Below are positions 1 to 8,924 of a stretch of 37,685 nt of DNA, piece by piece. Source of the stretch: CAZLBC01 sp964557575 (lineage in GTDB: Bacteria > Planctomycetota > Phycisphaerae > SM23-33); assembly GCA_964557575.1 (NCBI GenBank), contig CAZLBC010000045.1, forward strand, positions 1 through 37,685, in the 5' to 3' direction. A model generated the notes under the pieces. That model was given only the letters and a program-made list of their open reading frames with translations. It ran no database searches and had not been told where the DNA came from. Position 1 is the first letter of the stretch. Every line of letters begins with the position of its first letter. A program made the translations under genes and the position numbers.

Positions 1-3000
1 CGGCCGCGAGGATGCCGCCGCGGCGCCCCGCCAGGGCCTCCTCCTGCGCGACCATCGCTCTCAGCGTCTCGGGGCCTTCGTCCCGGATGCCCGGCCGCGT
101 CTCGTCGAGGACGTCGGGCGGGCCGGCGGCAAAGAGCGTGTCGCCGGCGAGGAGCAGCGCCCGGGCGAGCAGGCCGGGGGACTTCCTCTCCCAGAGAAGC
201 GCCTTCTTCGGGTTGCCCTTCTTGCCCGTCGCGAACAGCCGGTACTCCAGGGGGGTCGTCCAGTTGAAGTAGCGCTGCTGCCGGCCGAAGCCGTATACGT
301 TTTTCCCGTCGACGACGAGGATCCGCCCGGCCGGCCGGCGCTGGCCGGTGCGAAAATAACTGTGCCGGTGGCTGCACAGGCCGCCGTACACCCAGTAAGA
401 CCGGTGCAGCCAGTCATCATCGAGGAAGCCGTAGGATGAAAACAGGTGATCGTGTGCGGCGCCCGGGATGTCGTGCCCCGTTCCCCCGCCGCCGCCCCGG
501 TACCGAATCACCTTGTTCCCGGGCAGCAGTTGTTTCGTGATCGTGTCGCCGTCGACCGCGATGACCCCCGCCCGCATGAAGATACGGCCATCGGCGGCCG
601 AGAGGATATCCGGCAGCCCCACCATTCTCTTTTCCTCGGCGCCGGTCAGGACGCCGCCGTCCGGGGCCCGGCCGTCGAAGGTCGCGCGCCTGACGACCGC
701 GCCGCTTGCGGGATCGAGGCAGCAGATCTGCAGGCCGCCGTCGAGAAAGACCGAGCGCCCGGCGACGAACCAGGCCTCGCCGTCGCGGACCAGGATACTG
801 CCGTGGACCGGCCAGGCCGACTCCACCTGTTCCCACGCCATAAGCCGGCGGTCCGCGGCGACCGGCCGGAAGCGCCACACCGGCGCGCCGTCTGCCGCGC
901 GGAGACAGTAGACCGCGCCGTCCCGGGCGCCGAAGATGACCATGCCCCGGTAGACGGTCGGGGGCGCGTCGATCCGCCCGGCCGCGGTGAACGTCCAGCA
1001 TTCCTTGCCGGTCTTCCCGTCCAGGGCGTGCAGGGTGTGGCGGTCGATCGCGGCCACGTACACCCGGCCGCCGGCGGCGACCGGCGCCGACAGCCTGCCG
1101 CCGACAGCCGTCTTCCAGGATTCCTCCGGGGACGCGGGGGCCGCGCACGAGGCGACGCCGCTTCGCGCCGCGTCGTGGCGGTAGGTCGGCCAGTCGCCGG
1201 CGGCCGACGGCGCGGCGTCCGCGACCTTCCCGAACGCCGGTCCCTTCGTCAGCCGGTGCTGTTTGACGTCGATCGCGGGGGACGTGCGGGCCGTGGAGCC
1301 GGCCACGGCGTTGAAGCCGTTGAGCTTCATGTCCGCCGAGCACGCGCAGGAGTGCATCGGGGCGTACAGCAGGCCGTTGGCCGGCATGATGCCGTAGAGG
1401 CACTCCCCGCGAATCCAGTGGTGGATCTTCCAGTGCCGGGTCTTGAGGTCGAGGAACTCGACGCCCTCCTTCGACAACAGCAGGTAGTTGTCGGTCGCCT
1501 TTGAGGGGTGACAGCGGTGATGGATAAACCACACGGGATCCGCGACGTCGGGTTCGTTGTCGAAGACCAATTCGCCGGTCGCCAGGGCCCGTCCGACCAC
1601 GTGATTGTTCTTCGGGTCCTTCTGCTTCAGCCAGGTGGTGAACGTTGACAGCACCGTCCTGTTCGCCACCAGGAGGTCCTCGGGCGACTGGTACCCGGAG
1701 GTGTAGTGCGGCGCGTCCCAGAGGATCGCGCCGTCCTCTGCGCGCACCGCGATCATCGTGTCGGTGTGGCCCTTCATGTGCTGGCCGTAATCCTTGCCGC
1801 CGGCAAAGACGATCACTCCGTCAGCCACGACCAGGGACGGCATGAACCCGGTGGGGATGCCCTTCTCGATATCGATCGCCGGGACCGGCTTCGAGACCCA
1901 CCGCTCCCCGCCGGTCTGCGCGTCGCGGGCGACGATACGCGCGCCGTCATGGAAATACACCGCGCCCCCGGCCGCCGCCACGGTCCCGGGCAGAATGCTC
2001 GCGGACACCGCCCACCGGGTCTTCCCGGTCTCCGTGTCGATCGCCAGGAGCTTACGGTCCCAGCCCGTCCAGCGGGTGTTGAACGGGTTGCCGGGCGCCC
2101 GGTTCTTCTTCGCGAAGAGGCGCTTTTCCACCTCCTCTTCCTTTGTGCGGGGCGAGCCGGTAACCGCGCAGAGCAGCCCGTCGTCCAGGACGATTTCCCA
2201 AGTGTTCTTTGTCCCCGCGAAGGTCCGCAGCGTCTTTCCCGTCGCCGCGTCGAGCTCTGACACCGGCGCGTTGATGCCGAGGGTGACATACACCCGGTCG
2301 CCGGCGGCGACCAGTCGGCGGGGCAGTTGGGCCGGGCCGCTCTTGAGCGGGGTGAATCGCGTCCACCAGCGGGGAATCGTCCGCTTCCACAGCACCACGC
2401 CGTTGAACGCGTCGCGCGCGACCAGCCGCCACCGCGACGGCAGCATGATCGAGGCGGTCGATCCCTCGTCGAAGATGTAGAACAGCCGGTTGCCCGCGGA
2501 TACCAGGGCGCTGGTGCTCGCCATGTGGTCGTGGTGCCGCCCCCACCGCGGGCCGCCGACCCACTGCAGGTGCCGCGGGGAGGACACCAGCGTGTCGCGG
2601 CTGACGGCATTGCCGGTCGCATCGTACATATAGTGCGTCCACTCGTCCATCGCGCCGGGGCGCGGCTTTTCGATCGTCTCCTGCTTGCCGTCCGAGATGA
2701 TACGCGCGGTGCCGCCCGGGGCGAGCACCCGCATGATTTCGTCCCGGGAAACGGCGGCGCCGTCCCCGACCACCAGGAGGTTGACCAGGTTGTCGACGTA
2801 CGGCAGCGCTTCGCCCCGCCGGCGGCTGATCGCGACACGCCCGGCCAGTTTCAGTTTCCGAACGCGCTGCCGCGCGGCGGCGACGTTCTCCGGCGACGCG
2901 TCCAGGCCCTGGACCAGCGTCGTGTCGGCGGCGGCAAACGCCACGGTCAGGCTGCCGTCGCCGCAGCCGGCGTGGACGACCAGGCCGCCGTTGAAACCGG

Positions 3001-3181
3001 CGGCCGTCATGATCTCCCGGGCCGCGGGGGTATCCGCGGCGGCGCAGCGGCTGCCGCCGGGCGGAACACCCGTGACGACGAACAGAAACGGCAGGATGAC
3101 GGACAACAACGCGGGGCGCGGTGGCTTTCTCATGCGCAACGACTCCTTCAGGGGATTGGTTGAAACCATGCGAATCCTCAT
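1..3181 (-). CDS. Exported methyltransferase-fold / PQQ-like beta-propeller protein (C-terminus beyond window)
   Basis: One uninterrupted reading frame of about 1060 codons runs off the left edge, so the C-terminus is missing. The chosen start (3181) has an ideal Shine-Dalgarno, AAAGGAGGT, five bases upstream; an in-frame ATG at 3133 with AAGGAG is the alternative. A basic N-terminus and hydrophobic stretch (about residues 24-37) look like a signal peptide. Residues about 55-165 resemble a class I SAM methyltransferase, with motif I HAGCGDGSLT near residue 71 and an APGGTARI strand. From about residue 175, repeated blades such as ALDGKTGKECWTF and AIDTETGKTRWAV are typical of PQQ-like (BamB-like) beta-propellers. 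Similar fusions are known in planctomycete-type bacteria; function unknown. SAM is not expected outside the cytoplasm, so the methyltransferase fold may be non-catalytic (inference). It is divergent from the regulator at 3272. Confidence 0.85.
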   Translation of the reverse strand, partial: MRIRMVSTNPLKESLRMRKPPRPALLSVILPFLFVVTGVPPGGSRCAAADTPAAREIMTAAGFNGGLVVHAGCGDGSLTVAFAAADTTLVQGLDASPENVAAARQRVRKLKLAGRVAISRRRGEALPYVDNLVNLLVVGDGAAVSRDEIMRVLAPGGTARIISDGKQETIEKPRPGAMDEWTHYMYDATGNAVSRDTLVSSPRHLQWVGGPRWGRHHDHMASTSALVSAGNRLFYIFDEGSTASIMLPSRWRLVARDAFNGVVLWKRTIPRWWTRFTPLKSGPAQLPRRLVAAGDRVYVTLGINAPVSELDAATGKTLRTFAGTKNTWEIVLDDGLLCAVTGSPRTKEEEVEKRLFAKKNRAPGNPFNTRWTGWDRKLLAIDTETGKTRWAVSASILPGTVAAAGGAVYFHDGARIVARDAQTGGERWVSKPVPAIDIEKGIPTGFMPSLVVADGVIVFAGGKDYGQHMKGHTDTMIAVRAEDGAILWDAPHYTSGYQSPEDLLVANRTVLSTFTTWLKQKDPKNNHVVGRALATGELVFDNEPDVADPVWFIHHRCHPSKATDNYLLLSKEGVEFLDLKTRHWKIHHWIRGECLYGIMPANGLLYAPMHSCACSADMKLNGFNAVAGSTARTSPAIDVKQHRLTKGPAFGKVADAAPSAAGDWPTYRHDAARSGVASCAAPASPEESWKTAVGGRLSAPVAAGGRVYVAAIDRHTLHALDGKTGKECWTFTAAGRIDAPPTVYRGMVIFGARDGAVYCLRAADGAPVWRFRPVAADRRLMAWEQVESAWPVHGSILVRDGEAWFVAGRSVFLDGGLQICCLDPASGAVVRRATFDGRAPDGGVLTGAEEKRMVGLPDILSAADGRIFMRAGVIAVDGDTITKQLLPGNKVIRYRGGGGGTGHDIPGAAHDHLFSSYGFLDDDWLHRSYWVYGGLCSHRHSYFRTGQRRPAGRILVVDGKNVYGFGRQQRYFNWTTPLEYRLFATGKKGNPKKALLWERKSPGLLARALLLAGDTLFAAGPPDVLDETRPGIRDEGPETLRAMVAQEEALAGRRGGILAA

Positions 3182-3216
3182 TATAACCTCCTTTCGGATT
3201 TGTTTTCCGCCGATCG

Positions 3217-3230
3217 GTAATCATCATTAC
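3217..3230. promoter_or_regulatory. 14-bp palindrome, candidate operator of the XylR-like regulator
   Basis: GTAATCATCATTAC is a perfect inverted repeat (GTAAT, four bases, ATTAC) in the gap between two divergent genes. It ends just upstream of the weak -35 of the AraC-type regulator (TTTCCC 3234-3239, 17-base spacer, TAGAAT 3257-3262) and lies 36 bases from the start codon of the propeller gene. A related 15-mer occurs at 20468-20482. Assignment as an operator is inference from position and symmetry. Confidence 0.4.
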
Positions 3231-3271
3231 GTGTTTCCCGCCCGCCTCCCGTGGGGTAGAATCGCGACGAC

Positions 3272-4432
3272 ATGAAAAAACCGCCCAAGATCGCCCTGGT
3301 CATGGAAAGCGCCCGGCAGTACGAGCGGGGCATCATCCGCGGGATCGCGCGGTACTCCGAGCTCAACGGTCCCTGGCAGTTTCACCGGGACATCCCGCTG
3401 GTATCCGGCGGAGCCGGCACGACGCCCGCCGCGCTGAGACGGTGGGGCGCCGACGGCCTCATCATACGCCAGAGCCGGGACATCAGCGGGTTCCTGGCGC
3501 TGTCGCTGCCGACCGTGGTCTCGCCCTTCAAGGACTACTTCCCCGGCTATCCGAACGTCCTGACCGACGACCGCGCCACCGGCCGGCTCGGTGCCCGCCA
3601 CCTGGTCGACCGGGGGTTCCGCCGTTTCGCCTACTGCGGCATGGACCGGATGTTCTTCTGGTCGGCCGACCGGGGAGAGGGTTTCTGCAGCGCGGTCGCC
3701 GACGCGGGCATGACGGTCAGCCGGTACGCCCCGCCCCTGACATCGCGGACGTTCGTCTGGAGCCGCGAGCAGCGACACATGCTCGCCTGGCTGGCGTCCC
3801 TCACCACGCCGGTGGGCCTGATGGTCTGCAACGACGACTTCTGCCTCTGCGTGATCGAGGCCTGCCGGATCGCCGGCTACCGCATCCCCGACGACGTGGC
3901 GATCGTCAGCGTGGGCAACGACGAGATCGTCTGCGAACTGACGTTCCCGCCCCTGACGAGCATCTCCCTGAACACCGGCCGCGGCGGATACGAGGCGGCC
4001 GCGAACCTCGACGCGCAACTCGCCGGAAAAAAGCCGGGGGCGGACATAACGATCGAGCCGCTCCGGGTGGTGGCCCGCCAGTCGTCGGACGTCCTGGCCG
4101 TCGACGATCCGGAAGTGGCCGCGGCGGTGCGGTTCATCCGCACCAACGCCGCACGCGCCATCCAGGTGGCCGACGTGGTCGACGCCACGGCGGTCTCCCG
4201 CCGGGAGCTGTACGACCGCTTCTCGCGGGCCCTCGGCCGCAGCATCTACGGCTACATGCAGGCGGTCCGGACCGCGCGGGCGGCGAAACTCCTTCTGGAG
4301 ACCACCCTGCCGGTCTCGCGGGTCGCGGCGGCATGCGATTTCCCCGATGAGAAGAACTTCGCCCGCTTTTTCCGCACGCAGAAGGGCACCAGCCCCCTGA
4401 AGTACCGCCGCGAACACGGAATAATGTACTGA
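3272..4432 (+). CDS. XylR-like AraC-family transcriptional regulator
   Basis: A 386-residue sugar-responsive regulator. Residues about 5-265 form a LacI/periplasmic-binding-like sensor domain (start KIALVMESARQYERGIIRGI; ligand-site style segments LMVCNDDFCLCVIEACR and VGNDEIVCELTFPPLTSI). Residues about 280-385 form an AraC/XylS domain with two helix-turn-helices (VADVVDATAVSRRELYDRF and VSRVAAACDFPDEKNFARFF, ending SPLKYRREHG). Length and order match E. coli XylR. There is no clear Shine-Dalgarno, but a TAGAAT hexamer ends nine bases before the ATG, so the transcript may be leaderless. It probably controls the divergent propeller gene and perhaps other glycan genes here. The ligand cannot be read from the sequence. 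Confidence 0.9.
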   Translation: MKKPPKIALVMESARQYERGIIRGIARYSELNGPWQFHRDIPLVSGGAGTTPAALRRWGADGLIIRQSRDISGFLALSLPTVVSPFKDYFPGYPNVLTDDRATGRLGARHLVDRGFRRFAYCGMDRMFFWSADRGEGFCSAVADAGMTVSRYAPPLTSRTFVWSREQRHMLAWLASLTTPVGLMVCNDDFCLCVIEACRIAGYRIPDDVAIVSVGNDEIVCELTFPPLTSISLNTGRGGYEAAANLDAQLAGKKPGADITIEPLRVVARQSSDVLAVDDPEVAAAVRFIRTNAARAIQVADVVDATAVSRRELYDRFSRALGRSIYGYMQAVRTARAAKLLLETTLPVSRVAAACDFPDEKNFARFFRTQKGTSPLKYRREHGIMY

Positions 4433-4735
4433 TCGGCCCCGCAAAAGTCGACCGGCCATGGGGGCGTGTTTCCGGCCCAGATGGTGACCGCTATGGCCGA
4501 AGACGGCATCCATACCGGCCCCGCCCCCCGCGGCTCTGAACCGGAGATGTAGCGCCTGTCCGAATAACCCCTCGTCGGCCCGCAGCCGAGCGAGGCGGAC
4601 GCGGGCACGGAGGGCGATGCAGGCAACCCGTCTCCGGGTTGGCGATGCAGCCCGACGCCGCACCCGGCAGCCGCAGCCGGCCGAAGCCAGAGGGTTATTC
4701 GGATAAGCGCTAAGTCTTGACAGGGCACGTGACCA
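4433..4735. other. Intergenic region between convergent regulator and vapC-like gene
   Basis: About 300 bases without a supported gene. The right half is the MITE-like element at 4552-4710. The left part (4433-4550) contains a short plus-strand reading frame with peptide FPAQMVTAMAEDGIHTG that has no start signal and may be a gene remnant; I could not identify it. No clear intrinsic terminator was found. Confidence 0.5.
4552..4710. mobile_element. 159-bp MITE-like element with 19-bp terminal inverted repeats and TA target duplication
   Basis: The left end GCGCCTGTCCGAATAACCC (4552-4570) and the right end GGGTTATTCGGATAAGCGC (4692-4710) are inverted repeats matching at 17 of 19 positions. Each end is flanked by TA (4550-4551 and 4711-4712). 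TA duplication with inverted ends is the signature of IS630/Tc1/mariner transposition. The interior has no transposase, only GC-rich DNA with an imperfect hairpin (AACCCG, TCT, CGGGTT near 4625). It is best read as a non-autonomous element moved by a transposase encoded elsewhere. Confidence 0.7.
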
Positions 4736-5128
4736 TCACCACAGCGTCCTGACGTGGGGATAGTCGATAAGCTTTTTGTCCGCGGTCAGTAGAGGCACGT
4801 GGTTCGCTCGCGCCGCTGCGGTGATCAGCCGGTCGGCCGGATCACCATGAAAATCCCCCGGAAGCGAAAACGCCTCCTGCACGGTTTCCAGGTCTATGTC
4901 CAGGACCGTCCACCCGTTTTCTTCGATCGCGTTGTCGAACCAGATGCGCCAGTGCGGCGTGAATGCAACCTTCTTCGCCGCGGCCAGGCAGGCGATTTCG
5001 GCACAACTGATCGCCGAGACGTGAATGCCGGCGTCGTCGGCCAGCAACGCGGCGCGAGTGTTTGCGGAAAGCCTGTCCGGCGCCGAGACGCTCCATATCA
5101 TCGCGCAGGTATCGAGAAGGATATTCAT
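4736..5128 (-). CDS. vapC: VapC-family PIN-domain toxin (putative ribonuclease)
   Basis: A 130-residue protein spanning a complete PIN domain. The acidic metal-binding residues are visible: D6 in LLDTCAMIW, E44 in SCAEIACLAA, and D96/D99 in HGDPADRLITAAA. PIN toxins of this size cleave RNA (often tRNA) in a Mg-dependent manner and are normally neutralised by an antitoxin encoded just upstream. Here the upstream gene is dnaE, whose stop is 62 bases away, and only a short peptide reading frame ending MGDDWDMLQ overlaps the toxin start in an ATGA arrangement. No good Shine-Dalgarno precedes the ATG, so translation may depend on coupling. It is likely an orphan toxin or one with a lost antitoxin. 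Family assignment is confident; activity unknown. Confidence 0.85.
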   Translation of the reverse strand: MNILLDTCAMIWSVSAPDRLSANTRAALLADDAGIHVSAISCAEIACLAAAKKVAFTPHWRIWFDNAIEENGWTVLDIDLETVQEAFSLPGDFHGDPADRLITAAARANHVPLLTADKKLIDYPHVRTLW

Positions 5129-5190
5129 TGAAGCATGTCCCAGTCGTCACCCATCGCCGGCAGGAATGGTAAGAGAACGTTCCCCGCCCC
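5125..5190 (-). pseudogene. Possible remnant of an antitoxin C-terminus between dnaE and vapC
   Basis: Directly after the dnaE stop, in the same frame, 21 sense codons end in LPAMGDDWDMLQ and a TGA that overlaps the toxin ATG. The only internal start gives a nine-residue peptide. The acidic, tryptophan-containing tail and the ATGA overlap are what one expects at the end of a VapB/Phd-type antitoxin gene, but no DNA-binding domain remains. It could equally be non-coding spacer. Confidence 0.3.
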
Positions 5191-8100
5191 TCACCCCGTG
5201 CGCTGTTTGCCGAAGCGCCGGTTGTTTTCGATCTTCACGGCCTTGGGGGCCAGCAGTATCCGCTCCTGGTCTGCGAGGAGTTCCTCGAGGCCGTCGATCA
5301 GCGCCCGGGTGGGATGGACGAAATACTCCTCCCCCGCCCTGATGGTCGCCAGGACATCCGGATGGTTCGGCGACCGGGTCTCCAGCAGGACCGGGCAGTT
5401 GCCGCGATGGGATTGCAGGAGCGCGGCAACCTTCGCGAGGAAACCGTTGCCGCCCGCCGCGCCGGCCGGCAGGCGCAGGGTCAGCGACGCGGTGTACGAT
5501 GCGACCGCCCCGTCGAGCGGCGCGACCTCCTCGACGATGATCTGCGGCCGGTTCCGGCTCCGGTCGATGGTACCGCTGATGAAGACGAGGCTGTCGGGTT
5601 CGAGTTTTTCTGCGACACGGGCGTACGTTCGGGGAAAGACCACCGCGTCGAGCGTGCCGGTGATGTCCTCCAGGGTGAGCATCGCCATCTTGTCGCCTTT
5701 TTTCTTCGTGTAGACCGGGCGGCAGGAGACGATCGAACACCCGACCCGGACCGGCGTGTTGTCGCGGAACCTCCCGCGATCCGTCGCCAGGCCGGTCAGC
5801 GAGACGCCGGCCGGCGACGACAGCGAGGCCAGTTCCCGCCCGTACTTCACCAGCGGATGGCTGGAAATGTAGAAACCCAGCGTCTCCTTTTCGGCGGCGA
5901 GCATCTCCGACTCCGACCAGGGCTCGACGTCCGGGAACCGCGGCGGCGGCCGGTCCTCGCTGCCGCCCGGGCCGACGGTGCCGAAGAGGTCCAGTTGGCC
6001 GCTGCGGCGGTGTATCGCGGCATCCGAACCGAGGGAGAGGGCGTCGTCCAGTGCGGCGATCATGCCCGCCCGGCTCGCGCCGAGGGAATCGAACGCCCCG
6101 CACTTGACCAGGGCCTCGACGGTGGCCCGGTTGACCTTCCGCAGGTCGGCGTACTCGCAGAAGTGGTAGAGGTCCGTGAACCGTCCCACCTCTTCGCGGG
6201 CGGCCACCACGGCATCGACCGCTGAATGGCCCACCCCCTTGACGGCGGCGAGGCCGAAGCGGACCGCGTCGCCGTCGACGGTGAAGTCCGCTCCGCAGGT
6301 GTTGATGTCCGGGGGCAGGATAGCGATACCCATCCGGTCGGCCTCGGCCATGTGGTGCACCACCTTGTCGGTGTCGTCGGAATCGCAGGTGAGCATCGCG
6401 GCGAAGAACTCGCGGGGGTAATGGACCTTGAAGTAGGCGGTCTGGTAGGCGACGATCGCGTACCGGGTGGAATGGGACTTGTTGAACCCGTAGCCGGCGA
6501 ATTTCAGAATCAGGGAGAAGAGCCGCTCGGCCTCTTCGGCCGCGATGCCGTGTTCCCCGGCGCCGGCGATGAAGTGCGGCTTCTCCGCGGCGATCTGCTT
6601 CTCTTTCTTTTTCGAAATCGCCTTGATCAGCGTCAGTGCCCGGTTGAGCGGGAGCTTGCCGAGGCGGTTGAGGACGAGCATGACCTGTTCCTGGTAGGTC
6701 ATGATCCCGTAGGTCTCGGCGAGGATGTCGTCGACCAGCGGGTGCACCGAGGGAATCTCCTCGCGGCCGTGCTTGCGGGCACAGTAGGAGGGTATCAACT
6801 CCATGGGACCGGGGCGGTACATGGCGTTCGCCGCGATCAGGTCGTTGATCTTCTCGGGCCTGATCTGCTTGAGCACCGCCTTCATCCCGTCCGATTCGAA
6901 CTGGAACACGCCGTCGGTATGGCCGGCCTGGAAGAGTTCGTACACGGCGGGGTCGTCGAGGGGGAGCTTCTCCGGGTCGATGTCCACACCGGTTCTCTCC
7001 CGGATGATCCGGCGGGCCTTTTTGAGGATGGTGAGCGTCTTGAGGCCCAGGAAGTCCATCTTCATCAGGCCGACCTTCTCACACGTGGGCCCGTCCCACT
7101 GGGTGATGATCTCGTCGGACTGACCCTGCGTGTAGAGGGGAACCACCTCATCGAGGGGCAGGTCGGCGATGATCACCCCCGCGGCGTGAACACCCGCGTG
7201 CCGGCAGAGACCCTCCAGTTGCCGGCCGAAGTCGAACATCCGCTTGATGCCCGCCTTCTCCTCGTAGAGTTTCTTGAGATCCGGCTCCTGGTCGAGGGCC
7301 TTCGCCAACGTCATCTTCAGCTCGTTGGGGACTTTCGCGGTCAGCCGGTCCATCGCATCCGGCTCGTAGCCGAGGACCCGGCCGACATCCTTGAGCACCG
7401 CCCGGGCCTTCAGCGTCCCGTAGGTGATGATCTGGGCGACCTGGCCGTACTTCTCCCTGACGTACCGGAGAATCTCCCCCCGTCCCTCCTGGCAGATGTC
7501 GATATCGAGGTCCGGCGGCTCCTGTCGCCGGGGATCGGTAAATCGCTCGAACAGCAGGCCGTACCGGAGGGGGTCGACCTCGGCAATCCCCAGGACGTAG
7601 CAGAGCAGCGAGCTGAGGCCGCTGCCCCGCGGCGAGGCGGGTATGTCGTGCTTCCCGGCGTACTCCACGAAATCGTGGCAGATCAGGAAATAGGAACTGT
7701 AGCCCTTTTCGCCGATCACCGCCAGTTCGCGGTCGAGCCGGCGGCGGTACTCGTCCGGGACGGGGCCGCCGTCGAATCGCCGGCGGAGTCCCTCCTCGGC
7801 CAGCCGCCTGAGGTGGGTGTCGTCGTCCTCGTCGTCCGGCAGGTCGTAGGCGGGAAGATACTCCTTGCCGAAATCCAGCTCGACGTTGCACATCTCCGCG
7901 ATGGTGAGCGTATTGTCGCACGCGCCGGGGAACTCCCTGAAGACCTCCCGCATCTCGGCCGGGGGCCTGAGGTAGAGGGTGGGAGGATATGACATCGACC
8001 CGCCGTTGCGGGCGTTTTCCCGGCTCTCGGCCAGCGTCCTGCCCGTGGACACGCAGCAGAGCACTTCGTGGGCCGGCTTGTCGTCTTTCCGGAGGAAATG

Positions 8101-8742
8101 GACGTCGTTGGTCCCCACGAGACCCACGCCCAGCGTTTCGGCGATCTTAACCAGCCCCGGGTTGATTCTGGCCTGGTCGTCGAGCCCCTGGTTCTGGACC
8201 TCCACGAAGAACCGGTCCCTGCCGAATATATCCCGGTACTCCCCGGCGATGCGCAGGGCCCGTTCATGGTCCCCGCCCAGCAGGGCCGCCGGCACCTCCC
8301 CCCCCAGGCAGGCGGTGGTGCAGATGAGGCCCGCGTGGTATTCGGCCAACAGCGCCCGGTCGAGGCGGGGCTTGTAGTAAAAACCCTCCCTGAAGGCCCG
8401 GCTGGAAAGCCGCATGAGATTCCGGAAGCCCTCGTCGTTCATCGCCAGCAGGATCAGGTGGTAACAGGCAGTCTCCTGGTTGCGCATCGACCGGTCGTGC
8501 CGATCCGTCGGCGATATGTAGGCCTCGATGCCCAGGATGGGTTTGATCCCCGCGTCGCGCGCGGTAATGTAAAAATCAACGGCCCCGAACAGGTTCCCGT
8601 GGTCGGTCAGCGCGAGGGCCGGCGACCCGTGCCGGGCGGCCTCTTCGGCGAGCGCGGCGGTGGTGGCGGAACCGTCGAGGAGGGAGTAGTGGGAATGCAC
8701 GTGGAGATGAACAAAACCGTCCGTGGATCCGTTTTCCGCCAT
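5191..8742 (-). CDS. dnaE: DNA polymerase III subunit alpha (DnaE type)
   Basis: A 1183-residue replicative polymerase. It opens with a PHP domain (FVHLHVHSHYSLLDG, residues about 10-24; NLFGAVDFY; GSGLSSLLCYVLGIAEVDP later marks the palm region). The polymerase catalytic aspartates are present in PPDLDIDICQEGRGEI (D411, D413) and in LMKMDFLGLKTL (D563), matching E. coli D401, D403 and D555. A helix-hairpin-helix follows (KVNRATVEALVKCGAFDSLG), then an OB-fold (ITGTLDAVVFPRTYARVAEKL region). Length and order fit DnaE, not PolC. I chose ATG 8742 rather than the upstream in-frame start at 8823, because that start overlaps the -35 box of the promoter at 8795-8823. A vapC-like gene follows. Confidence 0.95.
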   Translation of the reverse strand: MAENGSTDGFVHLHVHSHYSLLDGSATTAALAEEAARHGSPALALTDHGNLFGAVDFYITARDAGIKPILGIEAYISPTDRHDRSMRNQETACYHLILLAMNDEGFRNLMRLSSRAFREGFYYKPRLDRALLAEYHAGLICTTACLGGEVPAALLGGDHERALRIAGEYRDIFGRDRFFVEVQNQGLDDQARINPGLVKIAETLGVGLVGTNDVHFLRKDDKPAHEVLCCVSTGRTLAESRENARNGGSMSYPPTLYLRPPAEMREVFREFPGACDNTLTIAEMCNVELDFGKEYLPAYDLPDDEDDDTHLRRLAEEGLRRRFDGGPVPDEYRRRLDRELAVIGEKGYSSYFLICHDFVEYAGKHDIPASPRGSGLSSLLCYVLGIAEVDPLRYGLLFERFTDPRRQEPPDLDIDICQEGRGEILRYVREKYGQVAQIITYGTLKARAVLKDVGRVLGYEPDAMDRLTAKVPNELKMTLAKALDQEPDLKKLYEEKAGIKRMFDFGRQLEGLCRHAGVHAAGVIIADLPLDEVVPLYTQGQSDEIITQWDGPTCEKVGLMKMDFLGLKTLTILKKARRIIRERTGVDIDPEKLPLDDPAVYELFQAGHTDGVFQFESDGMKAVLKQIRPEKINDLIAANAMYRPGPMELIPSYCARKHGREEIPSVHPLVDDILAETYGIMTYQEQVMLVLNRLGKLPLNRALTLIKAISKKKEKQIAAEKPHFIAGAGEHGIAAEEAERLFSLILKFAGYGFNKSHSTRYAIVAYQTAYFKVHYPREFFAAMLTCDSDDTDKVVHHMAEADRMGIAILPPDINTCGADFTVDGDAVRFGLAAVKGVGHSAVDAVVAAREEVGRFTDLYHFCEYADLRKVNRATVEALVKCGAFDSLGASRAGMIAALDDALSLGSDAAIHRRSGQLDLFGTVGPGGSEDRPPPRFPDVEPWSESEMLAAEKETLGFYISSHPLVKYGRELASLSSPAGVSLTGLATDRGRFRDNTPVRVGCSIVSCRPVYTKKKGDKMAMLTLEDITGTLDAVVFPRTYARVAEKLEPDSLVFISGTIDRSRNRPQIIVEEVAPLDGAVASYTASLTLRLPAGAAGGNGFLAKVAALLQSHRGNCPVLLETRSPNHPDVLATIRAGEEYFVHPTRALIDGLEELLADQERILLAPKAVKIENNRRFGKQRTG

Positions 8743-8794
8743 GACCGCGCGTCGTCCTCGCAGTGAGGTGCCGGGATATTCTGAACAAAACGCT

Positions 8795-8823
8795 ACTGTA
8801 CGAACAGCGGCGGACGATGTCAA
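8795..8823 (-). promoter_or_regulatory. Sigma-70-like promoter of dnaE
   Basis: On the minus strand, TTGACA (8818-8823) is followed by a 17-base spacer and TACAGT (8795-8800). The -35 is a perfect consensus match and the -10 matches four of six. Predicted transcription start is about 46 bases before the dnaE ATG at 8742. Confidence 0.55.
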
Positions 8824-8885
8824 TAATCAGCGGGCCATAAATGGAAAATCTCCGCCGATCGGTCGCGACCGGCCGCCGCGCCGGG

Positions 8886-8891
8886 TACAAT
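8886..8891 (+). promoter_or_regulatory. -10-like hexamer upstream of the beta-helix gene
   Basis: TACAAT matches five of six -10 positions and lies 33 bases before the start at 8925. No good -35 is visible 16-18 bases upstream, so this is a weak call. Confidence 0.25.
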
Positions 8892-8924
8892 ACGGGCCGA
8901 AAACCGCACTGAAGGGATGCCGTC

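Noticed and set aside
417..1532. Long minus-strand frame over the propeller gene, and many long plus-strand frames opposite genes
   Set aside because: Arginine/proline/glycine-rich translations typical of antisense or shifted frames in GC-rich DNA; the continuous frame 3181-1 has recognisable domains.
4433..4550. Short plus-strand frame before the MITE as a gene fragment
   Set aside because: No start, and no family recognised; mentioned only in the intergenic entry.
6226..7992. 588-codon plus-strand frame opposite dnaE
   Set aside because: No start signal or domain; it is the mirror frame of a well-identified dnaE.
8743..8823. Longer dnaE start at 8823
   Set aside because: It would place the start inside the TTGACA box, and the added 27 residues precede the PHP domain without similarity.
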